Below, piece by piece: positions 19,558 to 33,100 of a stretch of 64,000 bases of DNA. Below the pieces are notes generated by a model, which was not told the origin of the DNA, ran no database searches, and saw only the letters and a list, made by a program, of their open reading frames with translations. Both the position numbers and the translations under genes were made by a program. Every line of letters begins with the position of its first letter. Position 1 is the first letter of the stretch. The stretch is from Macropodus opercularis (lineage: Eukaryota > Chordata > Actinopteri > Anabantiformes > Osphronemidae), in the NCBI GenBank assembly GCA_030770545.1, contig CM061093.1, positions 434,001 to 498,000 on the forward strand. Direction: 5' to 3'.

Positions 19558-22500
19558 ACAGAGAGAAAGGAAAAAACACACAGAAAGCCGAATAAGTAAA
19601 AAGAGCAAAGGTAATAGGAAGAAAAAATCGAAAAAATCGAGAAAAAGTGGCGAGAGAAGCGGCTCACAAACACCTCAGAGTCTCACACACGTGCACAGAA
19701 CAGGCCATTAAGCGTTTTCGCACTGTTTCCAGCCTCAGTGATGCTTTAAGCTCTTGTATTCTAATGGAAGCAATGCCAATGAAGTTTCTGTGCTAGATAT
19801 GACCCAAATACATCCCTGAAGCAGACAAACACCTTTAAAATGCATTTAAATCACTTTCATTGAAGTAGTGTTCTTTTGGTCTGAAATGCACAGAACAGGC
19901 GATTCTAAGCGTTTTCGCACTGTTTCCAGCCTCAGTGATGCTTTAAGCTGTTGCATCCTAATGCAAGCAATGTGAATAAAGTTTCTGTGCTAGATATGAT
20001 CCAAATACATCCCTGAAGCAGGAAAACACCTTTAAAATGCATTTAAAACACTTTGATTAAAGTAGTGTTCTTTTGGTCTGAAATGCACAGAACATGCGAT
20101 TCTAAGCGTTTTCGCACTGTTTCCAGCCTCAGTGATGCTTTAAGCTGCTAAATCTTAATGCACCAATGCCAATGAAGTTTCTGTGCCAGATATGATCCAA
20201 ATACATCCCTGAAGCAGGCAAACACCTTTAAAATGTATTTTAATAACTTTGATTGAAGTAGTGTTGTTTTGGTCTTCAATGCATAGAACAGGCGAGTCTA
20301 AGCGTTTTGGCACTGTTTCCAGCCTCAGTGATGCTATAAGCTGTTGGATTCTAATGCAAGCATTGCCAATGAAGTTTCTGTGCCAGATATGATCCAAATA
20401 CATCCCTTGAGCAGGCAAACACCTTTAAAATGCATTTAAATCACTTTCATTGAAGTAGTGTTCTTTTGGTCTGAAATGCACAGAACAGGCGATTCTAAGC
20501 GTTTTGGAACTGTTTCCAGCCTCAGTGATGCTCTAAGCTGTTGCATTCTAATGCAAGCAAAGCCAATGAAGTTTCTGTGCTAGATATGATCCAAATACAT
20601 CCCTGAAGCAGGCAAACACCTTTAAAATGCATTTAAATCACTTTGATTAAAGTAGTGTTCTTTTGGTCTGAAATGCACAGAACAGGCGATTCTAAGCGTT
20701 TTGGCACTGTTTCCAGCCTCAGTGATGCTTTAAGCTTCTACATCTTAATGCAAGCAATGTGAATGAAGTTTCTGTGCTAGATATGATCCAAATACATCCC
20801 TGAAGCAGGCAAACACCTTTAAAATGCATTTAAATCACTTTGATTAAAGTAGTGTTCTTTTGGTCTGAAATGCACAGAACAGGCGATTCTAAGCGTTTTG
20901 GCACTGTTTCCAGCCTCAGTGATGCTATAAGCTGTTGGATTCTAATGCAAGCATTGCCAATGAAGTTTCTGTGCCAGATATGATCCAAATACATCCCTTG
21001 AGCAGGCAAACACCTTTAAAATGCATTTAAATCACTTTGATTGAAGTAGTGTTCTTTTGGTCTGAAATGCACAGAACAGGCGAGTCTAAGCGTTTTGGCA
21101 CTGTTTCCAGCCTCAGTGATGCTCTAAGCTGCTGCATCTTAATGCAAGCAATGTGAATGAAGTTTCTGTGCTAGATGTGATCCAAATACATCCCTGAAGC
21201 AGGAAAACACCTTTAAAATGCATTTAAATCACTTTGATTGAAGTAGTGTTCTTTTGGTCTGAAATGCACAGAACAGGCGATTCTAAGCGTTTTGGAACTG
21301 TTTCCAGCCTCAGTGATGCTCTAAGCTGTTGCATTCTAATGCAAGCAAAGCCAATGAAGTTTCTGTGCTAGATATGATCCAAATACATCCCTGAAGCAGG
21401 CAAAACCTTTAAAATGCATTTAAATCACTTTGATTAAAGTAGTGTTCTTTTGGTCTGAAATGCACAGAACAGGCGATTCTAAGCGTTGTGGCACTGTTTC
21501 CAGCCTCAGTGATGCTCTAAGCTGTTGCATTCTAATGCAAGCAAAGCCAATGAAGTTTCTGTGCTAGATATGATCCAAATACATCCCTGAAGCAGGCAAA
21601 CACATTTAAAATGTATTTAAATAACTTTGATTAAAGTAGTGTTCTTTTGGTCTGAAATGCACAGAACAGGCGATTCTAAGCGTTTTGGCACTGTTTCCAG
21701 CCTCAGTGATGCTTTAAGCTGCTGCATCTTAATGCAGGCAATGGCAATGAAGTTTTTGTTCTAGATATGTTCCAAATACATCCCTGAAGCAGGCAAACAC
21801 CTTTAAAATGCATTTAAATCACTTTGATTAAAGTAGTGTTCTTTTGGTCTGAAATGCACAGAACAGGCGATTCTAAGCGTTTTGGCACTGTTTCCAGCCT
21901 CAGTGATGCTCTAAGCTGTTGCATTCTAATGCAAGCAAAGCCAATGAAGTTTCTGTGCTAGATATGACCCAAATACATCCCTGAAGCAGACAAATACCTT
22001 TAAAATGTATTTAAATAACTTTGATTAAAGTAGTGTTCTTTTGGTCTGAAATGCACAGAACAGGCGATTCTAAGCGTTTTGGCACTGTTTCCAGCCTCAG
22101 TGATGCTCTAAGCTGTTGCATTCTAATGCAAGCAAAGCCAATGAAGTTTCTGTGCTAGATATGATCCAAATACATCCCTGAAGCAGGCAAACACCTTTAA
22201 AATGCATTTAAATCACTTTGATTAAAGTAGTGTTCTTTTGGTCTGAAATGCACAGAACAGGCGATTCTAAGCGTTTTGGCACTGTTTCCAGCCTCAGTGA
22301 TGCTTTAAGCTGCTGCATCTTAATGCAGGCAATGGCAATGAAGTTTCTGTGCCAGATATGATCCAAATACATCCCTGAAGCAGACAAATACCGTTAAAAT
22401 GTATTTAAATAACTTTGATTAAAGTAGTGTTCTTTTGGTCTGAAATGCACAGAACAGGCGATTCTAAGCGTTTTGGAACTGTTTCCAGCCTCAGTGATGC

Positions 22501-25500
22501 TCTAAGCTGTTGCATTCTAATGCAAGCAAAGCCAATGAAGTTTCTGTGCTAGATATGATCCAAATACATCCCTGAAGCAGGCAAACACATTTAAAATGTA
22601 TTTAAATAACTTTGATTAAAGTAGTGTTCTTTTGGTCTGAAATGCACAGAACAGGCGATTATAAGCGTTTTGGCACTGTTTCCAGCCTCAGTGATGCTTT
22701 AAGCTGTTTCATCTTAATGCAAGCAATGTGAATAAAGTTTCTGTGCTATATATGATCCAAATACATCCCTGAAGAAGGCAAACACCTTTAAAATGTATTT
22801 AAATAACTTTGATTAAAGTAGTGTTCTTTTGGTCTGAAATGCACAGAACAGGCGATTCTAAGCGTTTTGGCACTGTTTCCAGCCTCAGTGATGCTTTAAG
22901 CTGTTGCATTCTAATGGAAGCAATGCCCAAAAAGTTTCTGTGCTAGATATGACCCAAATACATCCCTGAAGCAGACAAACACCTTTAAAATGCATTTAAA
23001 TCACTTTGATTAAAGTAGTGTTCTTTTGGTCTGAAATGCACAGAACAGGCGATTCTAAGCGTTTTGGCACTGTTTCCAGCCTCAGTGATGCTCTAAGCTG
23101 TTGCATTCTAATGCAAGCAAAGCCAATGAAGTTTCTGTGCTAGATATGATCCAAATACATCCCTGAAGCAGGCAAACACATTTAAAATGTATTTAAATAA
23201 CTTTGATTAAAGTAGTGTTCTTTTGGTCTGAAATGCACAGAACAGGCGATTCTAAGCGTTTTGGCACTGTTTCCAGCCTCAGTGATGCTTTAAGCTGCTG
23301 CATCTTAATGCAGGCAATGGCAATGAAGTTTCTGTGCTAGATATGACCCAAATACATCCCTGAAGCAGACAAATACCTTTAAAATGTATTTAAATAACTT
23401 TGATTAAAGTAGTGTTCTTTTGGTCTGAAATGCACAGAACAGGCGATTCTAAGCGTTTTGGAACTGTTTCCAGCCTCAGTGATGCTCTAAGCTGTTGCAT
23501 TCTAATGCAAGCAAAGCCAATGAAGTTTCTGTGCTAGATATGATCCAAATACATCCCTGAAGCAGGCAAACACCTTTAAAATGCATTTAAATCACTTTGA
23601 TTAAAGTAGTGTTCTTTTGGTCTGAAATGCACAGAACAGGCGATTCTAAGCGTTTTGGCACTGTTTCCAGCCTCAGTGATGCTCTAAGCTGTTGCATTCT
23701 AATGCAAGCAAAGCCAATGAAGTTTCTGTGCTAGATATGATCCAAATACATCCCTGAAGCAGGCAAACACATTTAAAATGTATTTAAATAACTTTGATTA
23801 AAGTAGTGTTCTTTTGGTCTGAAATGCACAGAACAGGCGATTCTAAGCGTTTTCGCACTTTTTCCAGCCTCAGTGATGCTCTAAGCTGTTGCATTCTAAT
23901 AGAAGCAATGCCAATGAAGTTTCTGTGCTAGATATGACCCAAATACATCCCTGAAGCAGACAAACACCTTTAAAATGTACTTAAATAACTTTGATTAAAG
24001 TAGTGTTCTTTTGGTCTGAAATGCACAGAACAGGCGATTCTAAGCGTTTTGGCACTGTTTCCAGCCTCAGTGATGCTCTAAGCTGTTGCATTCTAATGCA
24101 AGCAATGTGAATAAAGTTTCTGTGCTAGATATGATCCAAATACATCCCTGAAGCAGGAAAACACCTTTAAAATGCATTTAAAACACTTTGATTAAAGTAG
24201 TATTCTTTTGGTCTGAAATGCACAGAACAGGCGATTCTAAGCGTTTTCGCACTGTTTCCAGCCTCAGTGATGCTTTAAGCTGCTAAATCTTAATGCACCA
24301 ATGCCAATGAAGTTTCTGTGCCAGATATGATCCAAATACATCCCTGAAGCAGGCAAACACCTTTAAAATGTATTTTAATAACTTTGATTGAAGTAGTGTT
24401 GTTTTGGTCTTCAATGCATAGAAATGGCGAGTCTAAGCGTTTTGGCACTGTTTCCAGCCTCAGTGATGCTATAAGCTGTTGGATTCTAATGCAAGCAAAG
24501 CCAATGAAGTTTCTGTGCTAGATATGATCCAAATACATCCCTGAAGCAGGCAAACACCTTTAAAATGCATTTAAATCACTTTGATTAAAGTAGTGTTCTT
24601 TTGGTCTGAAATGCACAGAACAGGCGATTCTAAGCGTTTTGGCACTGTTTCCAGCCTCAGTGATGCTTTAAGCTGCTGCATCTTAATGCAGGCAATGGCA
24701 ATGAAGTTTTTGTTCTAGATATGTTCCAAATACATCCCTGAAGCAGGCAAACACCTTTAAAATGCATTTAAATCACTTTGATTAAAGTAGTGTTCTTTTG
24801 GTCTGAAATGCACAGAACAGGCGATTCTAAGCGTTTTGGCACTGTTTCCAGCCTCAGTGATGCTTTAAGCTTCTGCATCTTAATGCAGGCATTGCCAATG
24901 AAGTTTCTTTGCTAGATATGTTCCAAATACATCCCTGAAGCAGGAAAACACCTTTAAAATGCATTTAAATCCCTTTGATTGAAGTAGTGTTCATTTGGTC
25001 TGAAATGCACAGAACAGGCGATTCTAAGCGTTTTGGCACTGTTTCCAGCCTCAGTGATGCTCTAAGCTGTTGCATTCTAATAGAAGCAATGCCAATGAAG
25101 TTTCTGTGCTAGATATGACCCAAATACATCCCTGAAGCAGACAAACACCTTTAAAATGCATTTAAATCACTTTGATTAAAGTAGTGTTCTTTTGGTCTGA
25201 AATGCACAGAACAGGCGATTCTAAGCGTTTTGGCACTGTTTCCAGCCTCAGTGATGCTCTAAGCTGTTGCATTCTAATGCAAGCAAAGCCAATGAAGTTT
25301 CTGTGCTAGATATGATCCAAATACATCCCTGAAGCAGGCAAACACATTTAAAATGTATTTAAATAACTTTGATTAAAGTAGTGTTCTTTTGGTCTGAAAT
25401 GCACAGAACAGGCGATTCTAAGCGTTTTGGCACTGTTTCCAGCCTCAGTGATGCTTTAAGCTGCTGCATCTTAATGCAGGCAATGGCAATGAAGTTTCTG

Positions 25501-25846
25501 TGCTAGATATGACCCAAATACATCCCTGAAGCAGACAAATACCTTTAAAATGTATTTAAATAACTTTGATTAAAGTAGTGTTCTTTTGGTCTGAAATGCA
25601 CAGAACAGGCGATTCTAAGCGTTTTGGAACTGTATCCAGCCTCAGTGATGCTCTAAGCTGTTGCATTCTAATGCAAGCAAAGCCAATGAAGTTTCTGTGC
25701 TAGATATGATCCAAATACATCCCTGAAGCAGGCAAACACCTTTAAAATGTATTTTAATAACTTTGATTGAAGTAGTGTTGTTTTGGTCTTCAATGCATAG
25801 AACAGGCGAGTCTAAGCGTTTTGGCACTGTTTCCAGCCTCAGTGAT

Positions 25847-25862
25847 GCTATAAGCAGTGTTC
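25847..25862. repeat. Truncated satellite unit (about 115 bp lost)
   Basis: The sequence runs from 'gatgctataagc' straight into 'agtgttcttttgg', skipping the middle of the unit (about unit positions 57-171 when counting from 'gaacaggc'). This breaks the 197-bp phase. Confidence 0.8.
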
Positions 25863-28800
25863 TTTTGGTCTGAAATGCACAGAACAGGCGATTCTAAGCG
25901 TTTTGGCACTGTTTCCAGCCTCAGTGATGCTCTAAGCTGTTGCATTCTAATGCAAGCAAAGCCAATGAAGTTTCTGTGCTAGATATGACCCAAATACATC
26001 CCTGAAGCAGACAAATACCTTTAAAATGTATTTAAATAACTTTGATTAAAGTAGTGTTCTTTTGGTCTGAAATGCACAGAACAGGCGATTCTAAGCGTTT
26101 TGGCACTGTTTCCAGCCTCAGTGATGCTTTAAGCTGTTGCATCTTAATGCAAGCAATGGCAATGAAGTTTCTGTGCTAGATATGACCCAAATACATCCCT
26201 GAAGCAGACAAATACCTTTAAAATGCATTTAAAACACTTTGATTAAAGTAGTGTTCTCTTGGTCTGAAATGCACAGAACAGGCATTTCTAAGCGTTTTGG
26301 CACTGTTTCCAGCCTCAGTGATGCTTTAAGCTGTTGCATCCTAATGCAAGCAATGTGAATAAAGTTTCTGTGCCAGATATGATCCAAATACATCCCTGAA
26401 GCAGGCAAACACCTTTAAAATGTATTTTAATAACTTTGATTGAAGTAGTGTTGTTTTGGTCTTCAATGCATAGAACAGGCGAGTCTAAGCGTTTTGGCAC
26501 TGTTTCCAGCCTCAGTGATGCTATAAGCTGTTGGATTCTAATGCAAGCATTGCCAATGAAGTTTTTGTTCTAGATATGTTCCAAATACATCCCTGAAGCA
26601 GGCAAACACCTTTAAAATGCATTTAAATCACTTTGATTAAAGTAGTGTTCATTTGGTCTGAAATGCACAGAACAGGCGATTCTAAGCGTTTTGGCACTGT
26701 TTCCAGCCTCAGTGATGCTTTAAGCTTCTGCATCTTAATGCGGGCAATGCCAATGAAGTTTCTTTGCTAGATATGTTCCAAATACATCCCTGAAGCAGGA
26801 AAACACCTTTAAAATGCATTTAAATCACTTTGATTGAAGTAGTGTTCATTTGGTCTGAAATGCACAGAACAGGCGAGTCTAAGCGTTTTGGCACTGTTTC
26901 CAGCCTCAGTAATGCTTTAAGCTGTTGCATCTTAATGCAAGCAATGTGAATAAAGTTTCTGTGCTAGATATGATCCAAATACATCCCTGAAGCAGGCAAA
27001 CACCTTTAAAATGTATTTAAATAACTTTGATTAAAGTAGTGTTCTTTTGGTCTGAAATGCACAGAACAGGCGATTCTAAGCGTTTTGGCACTGTTTCCAG
27101 CCTCAGTGATGCTTTAAGCTGTTGCATCTTAATGCAAGCAATGTGAATAAAGTTTCTGTGCTATATATGATCCAAATACATCCCTGAAGAAGGCAAACAC
27201 CTTTAAAATGTATTTAAATAACTTTGATTAAAGTAGTGTTCTTTTGGTCTGAAATGCACAGAACAGGCGATTCTAAGCGTTTTCGCACTGTTTCCAGCCT
27301 CAGTGATGCTCTAAGCTGTTGCATTCTAATAGAAGCAATGCCAATGAAGTTTCTGTGCTAGATATGACCCAAATACATCCCTGAAGCAGACAAACACCTT
27401 TAAAATGTACTTAAATAACTTTGATTAAAGTAGTGTTCTTTTGGTCTGAAATGCACAGAACAGGCGATTCTAAGCGTTTTGGCACTGTTTCCAGCCTCAG
27501 TGATGCTCTAAGCTGCTGCATCTTAATGCAGGCAATGGCAATGAAGTTTCTGTGCTAGATATGACCCAAATACATCCCTGAAGCAGACAAATACCTTTAA
27601 AATGTATTTAAATAACTTTGATTAAAGTAGTGTTCTTTTGGTCTGAAATGCACAGAACAGGCGATTCTAAGCGTTTTGGCACTGTTTCCAGCCTCAGTGA
27701 TGCTTTAAGCTGTTGCATTTTAATGGAAGCAATGCCAATGAAGTTTCTGTGCTAGATATGACCCAAATACATCCCTGAAGCAGGCAAACACATTTAAAAT
27801 GTATTTAAATAACTTTGATTAAAGTAGTGTTCTTTTGGTCTGAAATGCACAGAACAGGCGATTCTAAGCGTTTTGGCACTGTTTCCAGCCTCAGTGATGC
27901 TCTAAGCTGTTGCATTCTAATGCAAGCAAAGCCAATGAAGTTTCTGTGCTAGATATGATCCAAATACATCCCTGAAGCAGGCAAACACCTTTAAAATGCA
28001 TTTAAATCACTTTGATTAAAGTAGTGTTCTTTTGGTCTGAAATGCACAGAACAGGCGATTCTAAGCGTTTTGGCACTGTTTCCAGCCTCAGTGATGCTCT
28101 AAGCTGTTGCATTCTAATGCAAGCAAAGCCAATGAAGTTTCTGTGCTAGATATGATCCAAATACATCCCTGAAGCAGGCAAACACATTTAAAATGTATTT
28201 AAATAACTTTGATTAAAGTAGTGTTCTTTTGGTCTGAAATGCACAGAACAGGCGATTCTAAGCGTTTTGGCACTGTTTCCAGCCTCAGTGATGCTTTAAG
28301 CTGTTGCATCTTAATGCAAGCAATGTGAATAAAGTTTCTGTGCTATATATGATCCAAATACATCCCTGAAGAAGGCAAACACCTTTAAAATGTATTTAAA
28401 TAACTTTGATTAAAGTAGTGTTCTTTTGGTCTGAAATGCACAGAACAGGCGATTCTAAGCGTTTTGGCACTGTTTCCAGCCTCAGTGATGCTCTAAGCTG
28501 TTGCATTCTAATAGAAGCAATGCCAATGAAGTTTCTGTGCTAGATATGACCCAAATACATCCCTGAAGCAGACAAACACCTTTAAAATGTACTTAAATAA
28601 CTTTGATTAAAGTAGTGTTCTTTTGGTCTGAAATGCACAGAACAGGCGATTCTAAGCGTTTTGGCACTGTTTCCAGCCTCAGTGATGCTCTAAGCTGTTG
28701 CATTCTAATGCAAGCAAAGCCAATGAAGTTTCTGTGCTAGATATGATCCAAATACATCCCTGAAGCAGGCAAACACATTTAAAATGTATTTAAATAACTT

Positions 28801-30184
28801 TGATTAAAGTAGTGTTCTTTTGGTCTGAAATGCACAGAACAGGCGATTCTAAGCGTTTTGGCACTGTTTCCAGCCTCAGTGATGCTTTAAGCTGCTGCAT
28901 CTTAATGCAGGCAATGGCAATGAAGTTTCTGTGCTAGATATGACCCAAATACATCCCTGAAGCAGACAAATACCTTTAAAATGTATTTAAATAACTTTGA
29001 TTAAAGTAGTGTTCTTTTGGTCTGAAATGCACAGAACAGGCGATTCTAAGCGTTTTGGAACTGTTTCCAGCCTCAGTGATGCTCTAAGCTGTTGCATTCT
29101 AATAGAAGCAATGCCAATGAAGTTTCTGTGCTAGATATGACCCAAATACATCCCTGAAGCAGACAAACACCTTTAAAATGTACTTAAATAACTTTGATTA
29201 AAGTAGTGTTCTTTTGGTCTGAAATGCACAGAACAGGCGATTCTAAGCGTTTTGGCACTGTTTCCAGCCTCAGTGATGCTCTAAGCTGTTGCATTCTAAT
29301 GCAAGCAAAGCCAATGAAGTTTCTGTGCTAGATATGATCCAAATACATCCCTGAAGCAGGCAAACACATTTAAAATGTATTTAAATAACTTTGATTAAAG
29401 TAGTGTTCTTTTGGTCTGAAATGCACAGAACAGGCGATTCTAAGCGTTTTGGAACTGTTTCCAGCCTCAGTGATGCTCTAAGCTGTTGCATTCTAATGCA
29501 AGCAAAGCCAATGAAGTTTCTGTGCTAGATATGATCCAAATACATCCCTGAAGCAGGCAAACACCTTTAAAATGCATTTAAATCACTTTGATTAAAGTAG
29601 TGTTCTTTTGGTCTGAAATGCACAGAACAGGCGATTCTAAGCGTTTTGGCACTGTTTCCAGCCTCAGTGATGCTTTAAGCTGTTGCATCCTAATGCAAGC
29701 AATGTGAATAAAGTTTCTGTGCTAGATATGATCCAAATACATCCCTGAAGCAGGAAAACACCTTTAAAATGCATTTAAAACACTTTGATTAAAGTAGTAT
29801 TCTTTTGGTCTGAAATGCACAGAACAGGCGATTCTAAGCGTTTTCGCACTGTTTCCAGCCTCAGTGATGCTTTAAGCTGCTAAATCTTAATGCACCAATG
29901 CCAATGAAGTTTCTGTGCCAGATATGATCCAAATACATCCCTGAAGCAGGCAAACACCTTTAAAATGTATTTTAATAACTTTGATTGAAGTAGTGTTGTT
30001 TTGGTCTGAAATGCACAGAACAGGCGATTCTAAGCGTTTTGGCACTGTTTCCAGCCTCAGTGATGCTTTAAGCTGTTGCATCTTAATGCAAGCAATGTGA
30101 ATAAAGTTTCTGTGCTATATATGATCCAAATACATCCCTGAAGAAGGCAAACACCTTTAAAATGTATTTAAATAACTTTGATTA

Positions 30185-33100
30185 AAGTAGTGTTCTTTTG
30201 GTCTGAAATGCACAGAACAGGCGATTCTAAGCGTTTTCGCACTGTTTCCAGCCTCAGTGATGCTCTAAGCTGTTGCATTCTAATAGAAGCAATGCCAATG
30301 AAGTTTCTGTGCTAGATATGACCCAAATACATCCCTGAAGCAGACAAACACCTTTAAAATGTACTTAAATAACTTTGATTAAAGTAGTGTTCTTTTGGTC
30401 TGAAATGCACAGAACAGGCGATTCTAAGCGTTTTGGCACTGTTTCCAGCCTCAGTGATGCTCTAAGCTGTTGCATTCTAATGCAAGCAATGTGAATAAAG
30501 TTTCTGTGCTAGATATGATCCAAATACATCCCTGAAGCAGGAAAACACCTTTAAAATGCATTTAAAACACTTTGATTAAAGTAGTATTCTTTTGGTCTGA
30601 AATGCACAGAACAGGCGATTCTAAGCGTTTTGGCACTGTTTCCAGCCTCAGTGATGCTCTAAGCTGTTGCATTCTAATGCAAGCAAAGCCAATGAAGTTT
30701 CTGTGCTAAATATGATCCAAATACATCCCTGAAGCAGGCAAACACCTTTAAAATGCATTTAAATCACTTTGATTAAAGTAGTGTTCTTTTGGTCTGAAAT
30801 GCACAGAACAGGCGATTCTAAGCGTTTTGGAACTGTTTCCAGCCTCAGTGATGCTCTAAGCTGTTGCATCCTAATGCAAGCAATGTGAATAAAGTTTCTG
30901 TGCTAGATATGATCCAAATACATCCCTGAAGCAGGCAAACACCTTTAAAATGCATTTAAATCACTTTGATTAAAGTAGTGTTCTTTTGGTCTGAAATGCA
31001 CAGAACAGGCGATTCTAAGCGTTTTGGCACTGTTTCCAGCCTCAGTGATGCTTTAAGCTTCTGCATCTTAATGCAGGCAATGCCAATGAAGTTTCTTTGC
31101 TAGATATGTTCCAAATACATCCCTGAAGCAGGAAAACACCTTTAAAATGCATTTAAATCACTTTGATTGAAGTAGTGTTCTTTTGGTCTGAAATGCACAG
31201 AACAGGCGATTCTAAGCGTTTTGGCACTGTTTCCAGCCTCAGTGATGCTCTAAGCTGTTGCATTCTAATGCAAGCAAAGCCAATGAAGTTTCTGTGCTAG
31301 ATATGTTCCAAATACATCCCTGAAGCAGGCAAACACCTTTAAAATGCATTTAAATCACTTTGATTAAAGTAGTGTTCTTTTGGTCTGAAATGCACAGAAC
31401 AGGCGATTCTAAGCGTTTTGGCAATGTTTCCAGCCTCAGTGATGCTTTAAGCTTCTGCATCTTAATGCAGGCAATGTGAATAAAGTTTCTGTGCTAGATA
31501 TGATCGAAATACATCCCTGAAGCAGGCAAACACCTTTAAAATGTATTTAAATAACTTTGATTAAAGTAGTGTTCTTTTGGTCTGAAATGCACAGAACAGG
31601 CGATTCTAAGCGTTTTGGCACTGTTTCCAGCCTCAGTGATGCTTTAAGCTGTTGCATCTTAATGCAAGCAATGTGAATGAAGTTTCTGTGCTAGATATGA
31701 TCCAAATACATCCCTGAAGCAGGCAAACACCTTTAAAATGTATTTAAATAACTTTGATTAAAGTAGTGTTCTTTTGGTCTGAAATGCACAGAACAGGCGA
31801 TTCTAAGCGTTTTGGCACTGTTTCCAGCCTCAGTGATGCTCTAAGCTGTTGCATTCTAATGCAAGCAAAGCCAATGAAGTTTCTGTGCTAGATATGTTCC
31901 AAATACATCCCTGAAGCAGGCAAACACCTTTAAAATGCATTTAAATCACTTTGATTAAAGTAGTGTTCTTTTGGTCTGAAATGCACAGAACAGGCGATTC
32001 TAAGCGTTTTGGAACTGTTTCCAGCCTCAGTGATGCTCTAAGCTGTTGCATTCTAATGCAAGCAAAGCCAATGAAGTTTCTGTGCTAGATATGACCCAAA
32101 TACATCCCTGAAGCAGACAAATACCTTTAAAATGTATTTAAATAACTTTGATTAAAGTAGTGTTCTTTTGGTCTGAAATGCACAGAACAGGCGATTCTAA
32201 GCGTTTTGGCACTGTTTCCAGCCTCAGTGATGCTTTAAGCTGTTGCATCTTAATGCAAGCAATGGCAATGAAGTTTCTGTGCTAGATATGACCCAAATAC
32301 ATCCCTGAAGCAAGCAAACACCTTTAAAATGCATTTAAATCACTTTGATTAAAGTAGTGTTCTTTTGGTCTGAAATGCACAGAACAGGCGATTCTAAGCG
32401 TTTTCGCACTGTTTCCAGCCTCAGTGATGCTCTAAGCTGTTGCATTCTAATAGAAGCAATGCCAATGAAGTTTCTGTGCTAGATATGACCCAAATACATC
32501 CCTGAAGCAGACAAACACCTTTAAAATGTACTTAAATAACTTTGATTAAAGTAGTGTTCTTTTGGTCTGAAATGCACAGAACAGGCGATTCTAAGCGTTT
32601 TGGCACTGTTTCCAGCCTCAGTGATGCTCTAAGCTGTTGCATTCTAATGCAAGCAATGTGAATAAAGTTTCTGTGCTAGATATGATCCAAATACATCCCT
32701 GAAGCAGGAAAACACCTTTAAAATGCATTTAAAACACTTTGATTAAAGTAGTATTCTTTTGGTCTGAAATGCACAGAACAGGCGATTCTAAGCGTTTTGG
32801 CACTGTTTCCAGCCTCAGTGATGCTCTAAGCTGTTGCATTCTAATGCAAGCAAAGCCAATGAAGTTTCTGTGCTAAATATGATCCAAATACATCCCTGAA
32901 GCAGGCAAACACCTTTAAAATGCATTTAAATCACTTTGAATAAAGTAGTGTTCTTTTGGTCTGAAATGCACAGAACAGGCGATTCTAAGCGTTTTGGAAC
33001 TGTTTCCAGCCTCAGTGATGCTCTAAGCTGTTGCATCCTAATGCAAGCAATGTGAATAAAGTTTCTGTGCTAGATATGATCCAAATACATCCCTGAAGCA

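Larger units (their letters stand above)
14208..19694 (-). mobile_element. LINE copy 3: full length, both ORFs open
   Basis: A minus-strand non-LTR retrotransposon of about 5.5 kb. Its 3' tail starts as T at 14208, straight after satellite 'tctaagcg'. Its 5' end meets satellite at about 19695 with the 'aacaggccatt' junction also seen at the other copies. In sense order it has a 5' UTR with CACGTG and the G-rich hairpin, ORF1 (19454 to 18192), a 26-nt gap, ORF2 (18165 to 14383), an approximately 100-nt 3' UTR and the tail. CCHC knuckles in ORF1 plus an AP endonuclease and YADD reverse transcriptase fit the Tx1/L1 group, which contains sequence-specific families. No exact target-site duplication: left 'ggcgattctaagcg', right 'ggccattaagcg'. 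Confidence 0.92.

Noticed and set aside
20155..20418. Repeated minus-strand ORF of 87 codons (also near 36780, 51075, 56194, 59737, 62099) and related 60-97-codon ORFs
   Set aside because: They consist entirely of satellite sequence, and recur as exact copies only because the repeat recurs. They start and stop according to unit variants and show no domain. Open frames of this size are expected by chance in a 197-bp repeat, whose length is not a multiple of three, when some units lack stops.
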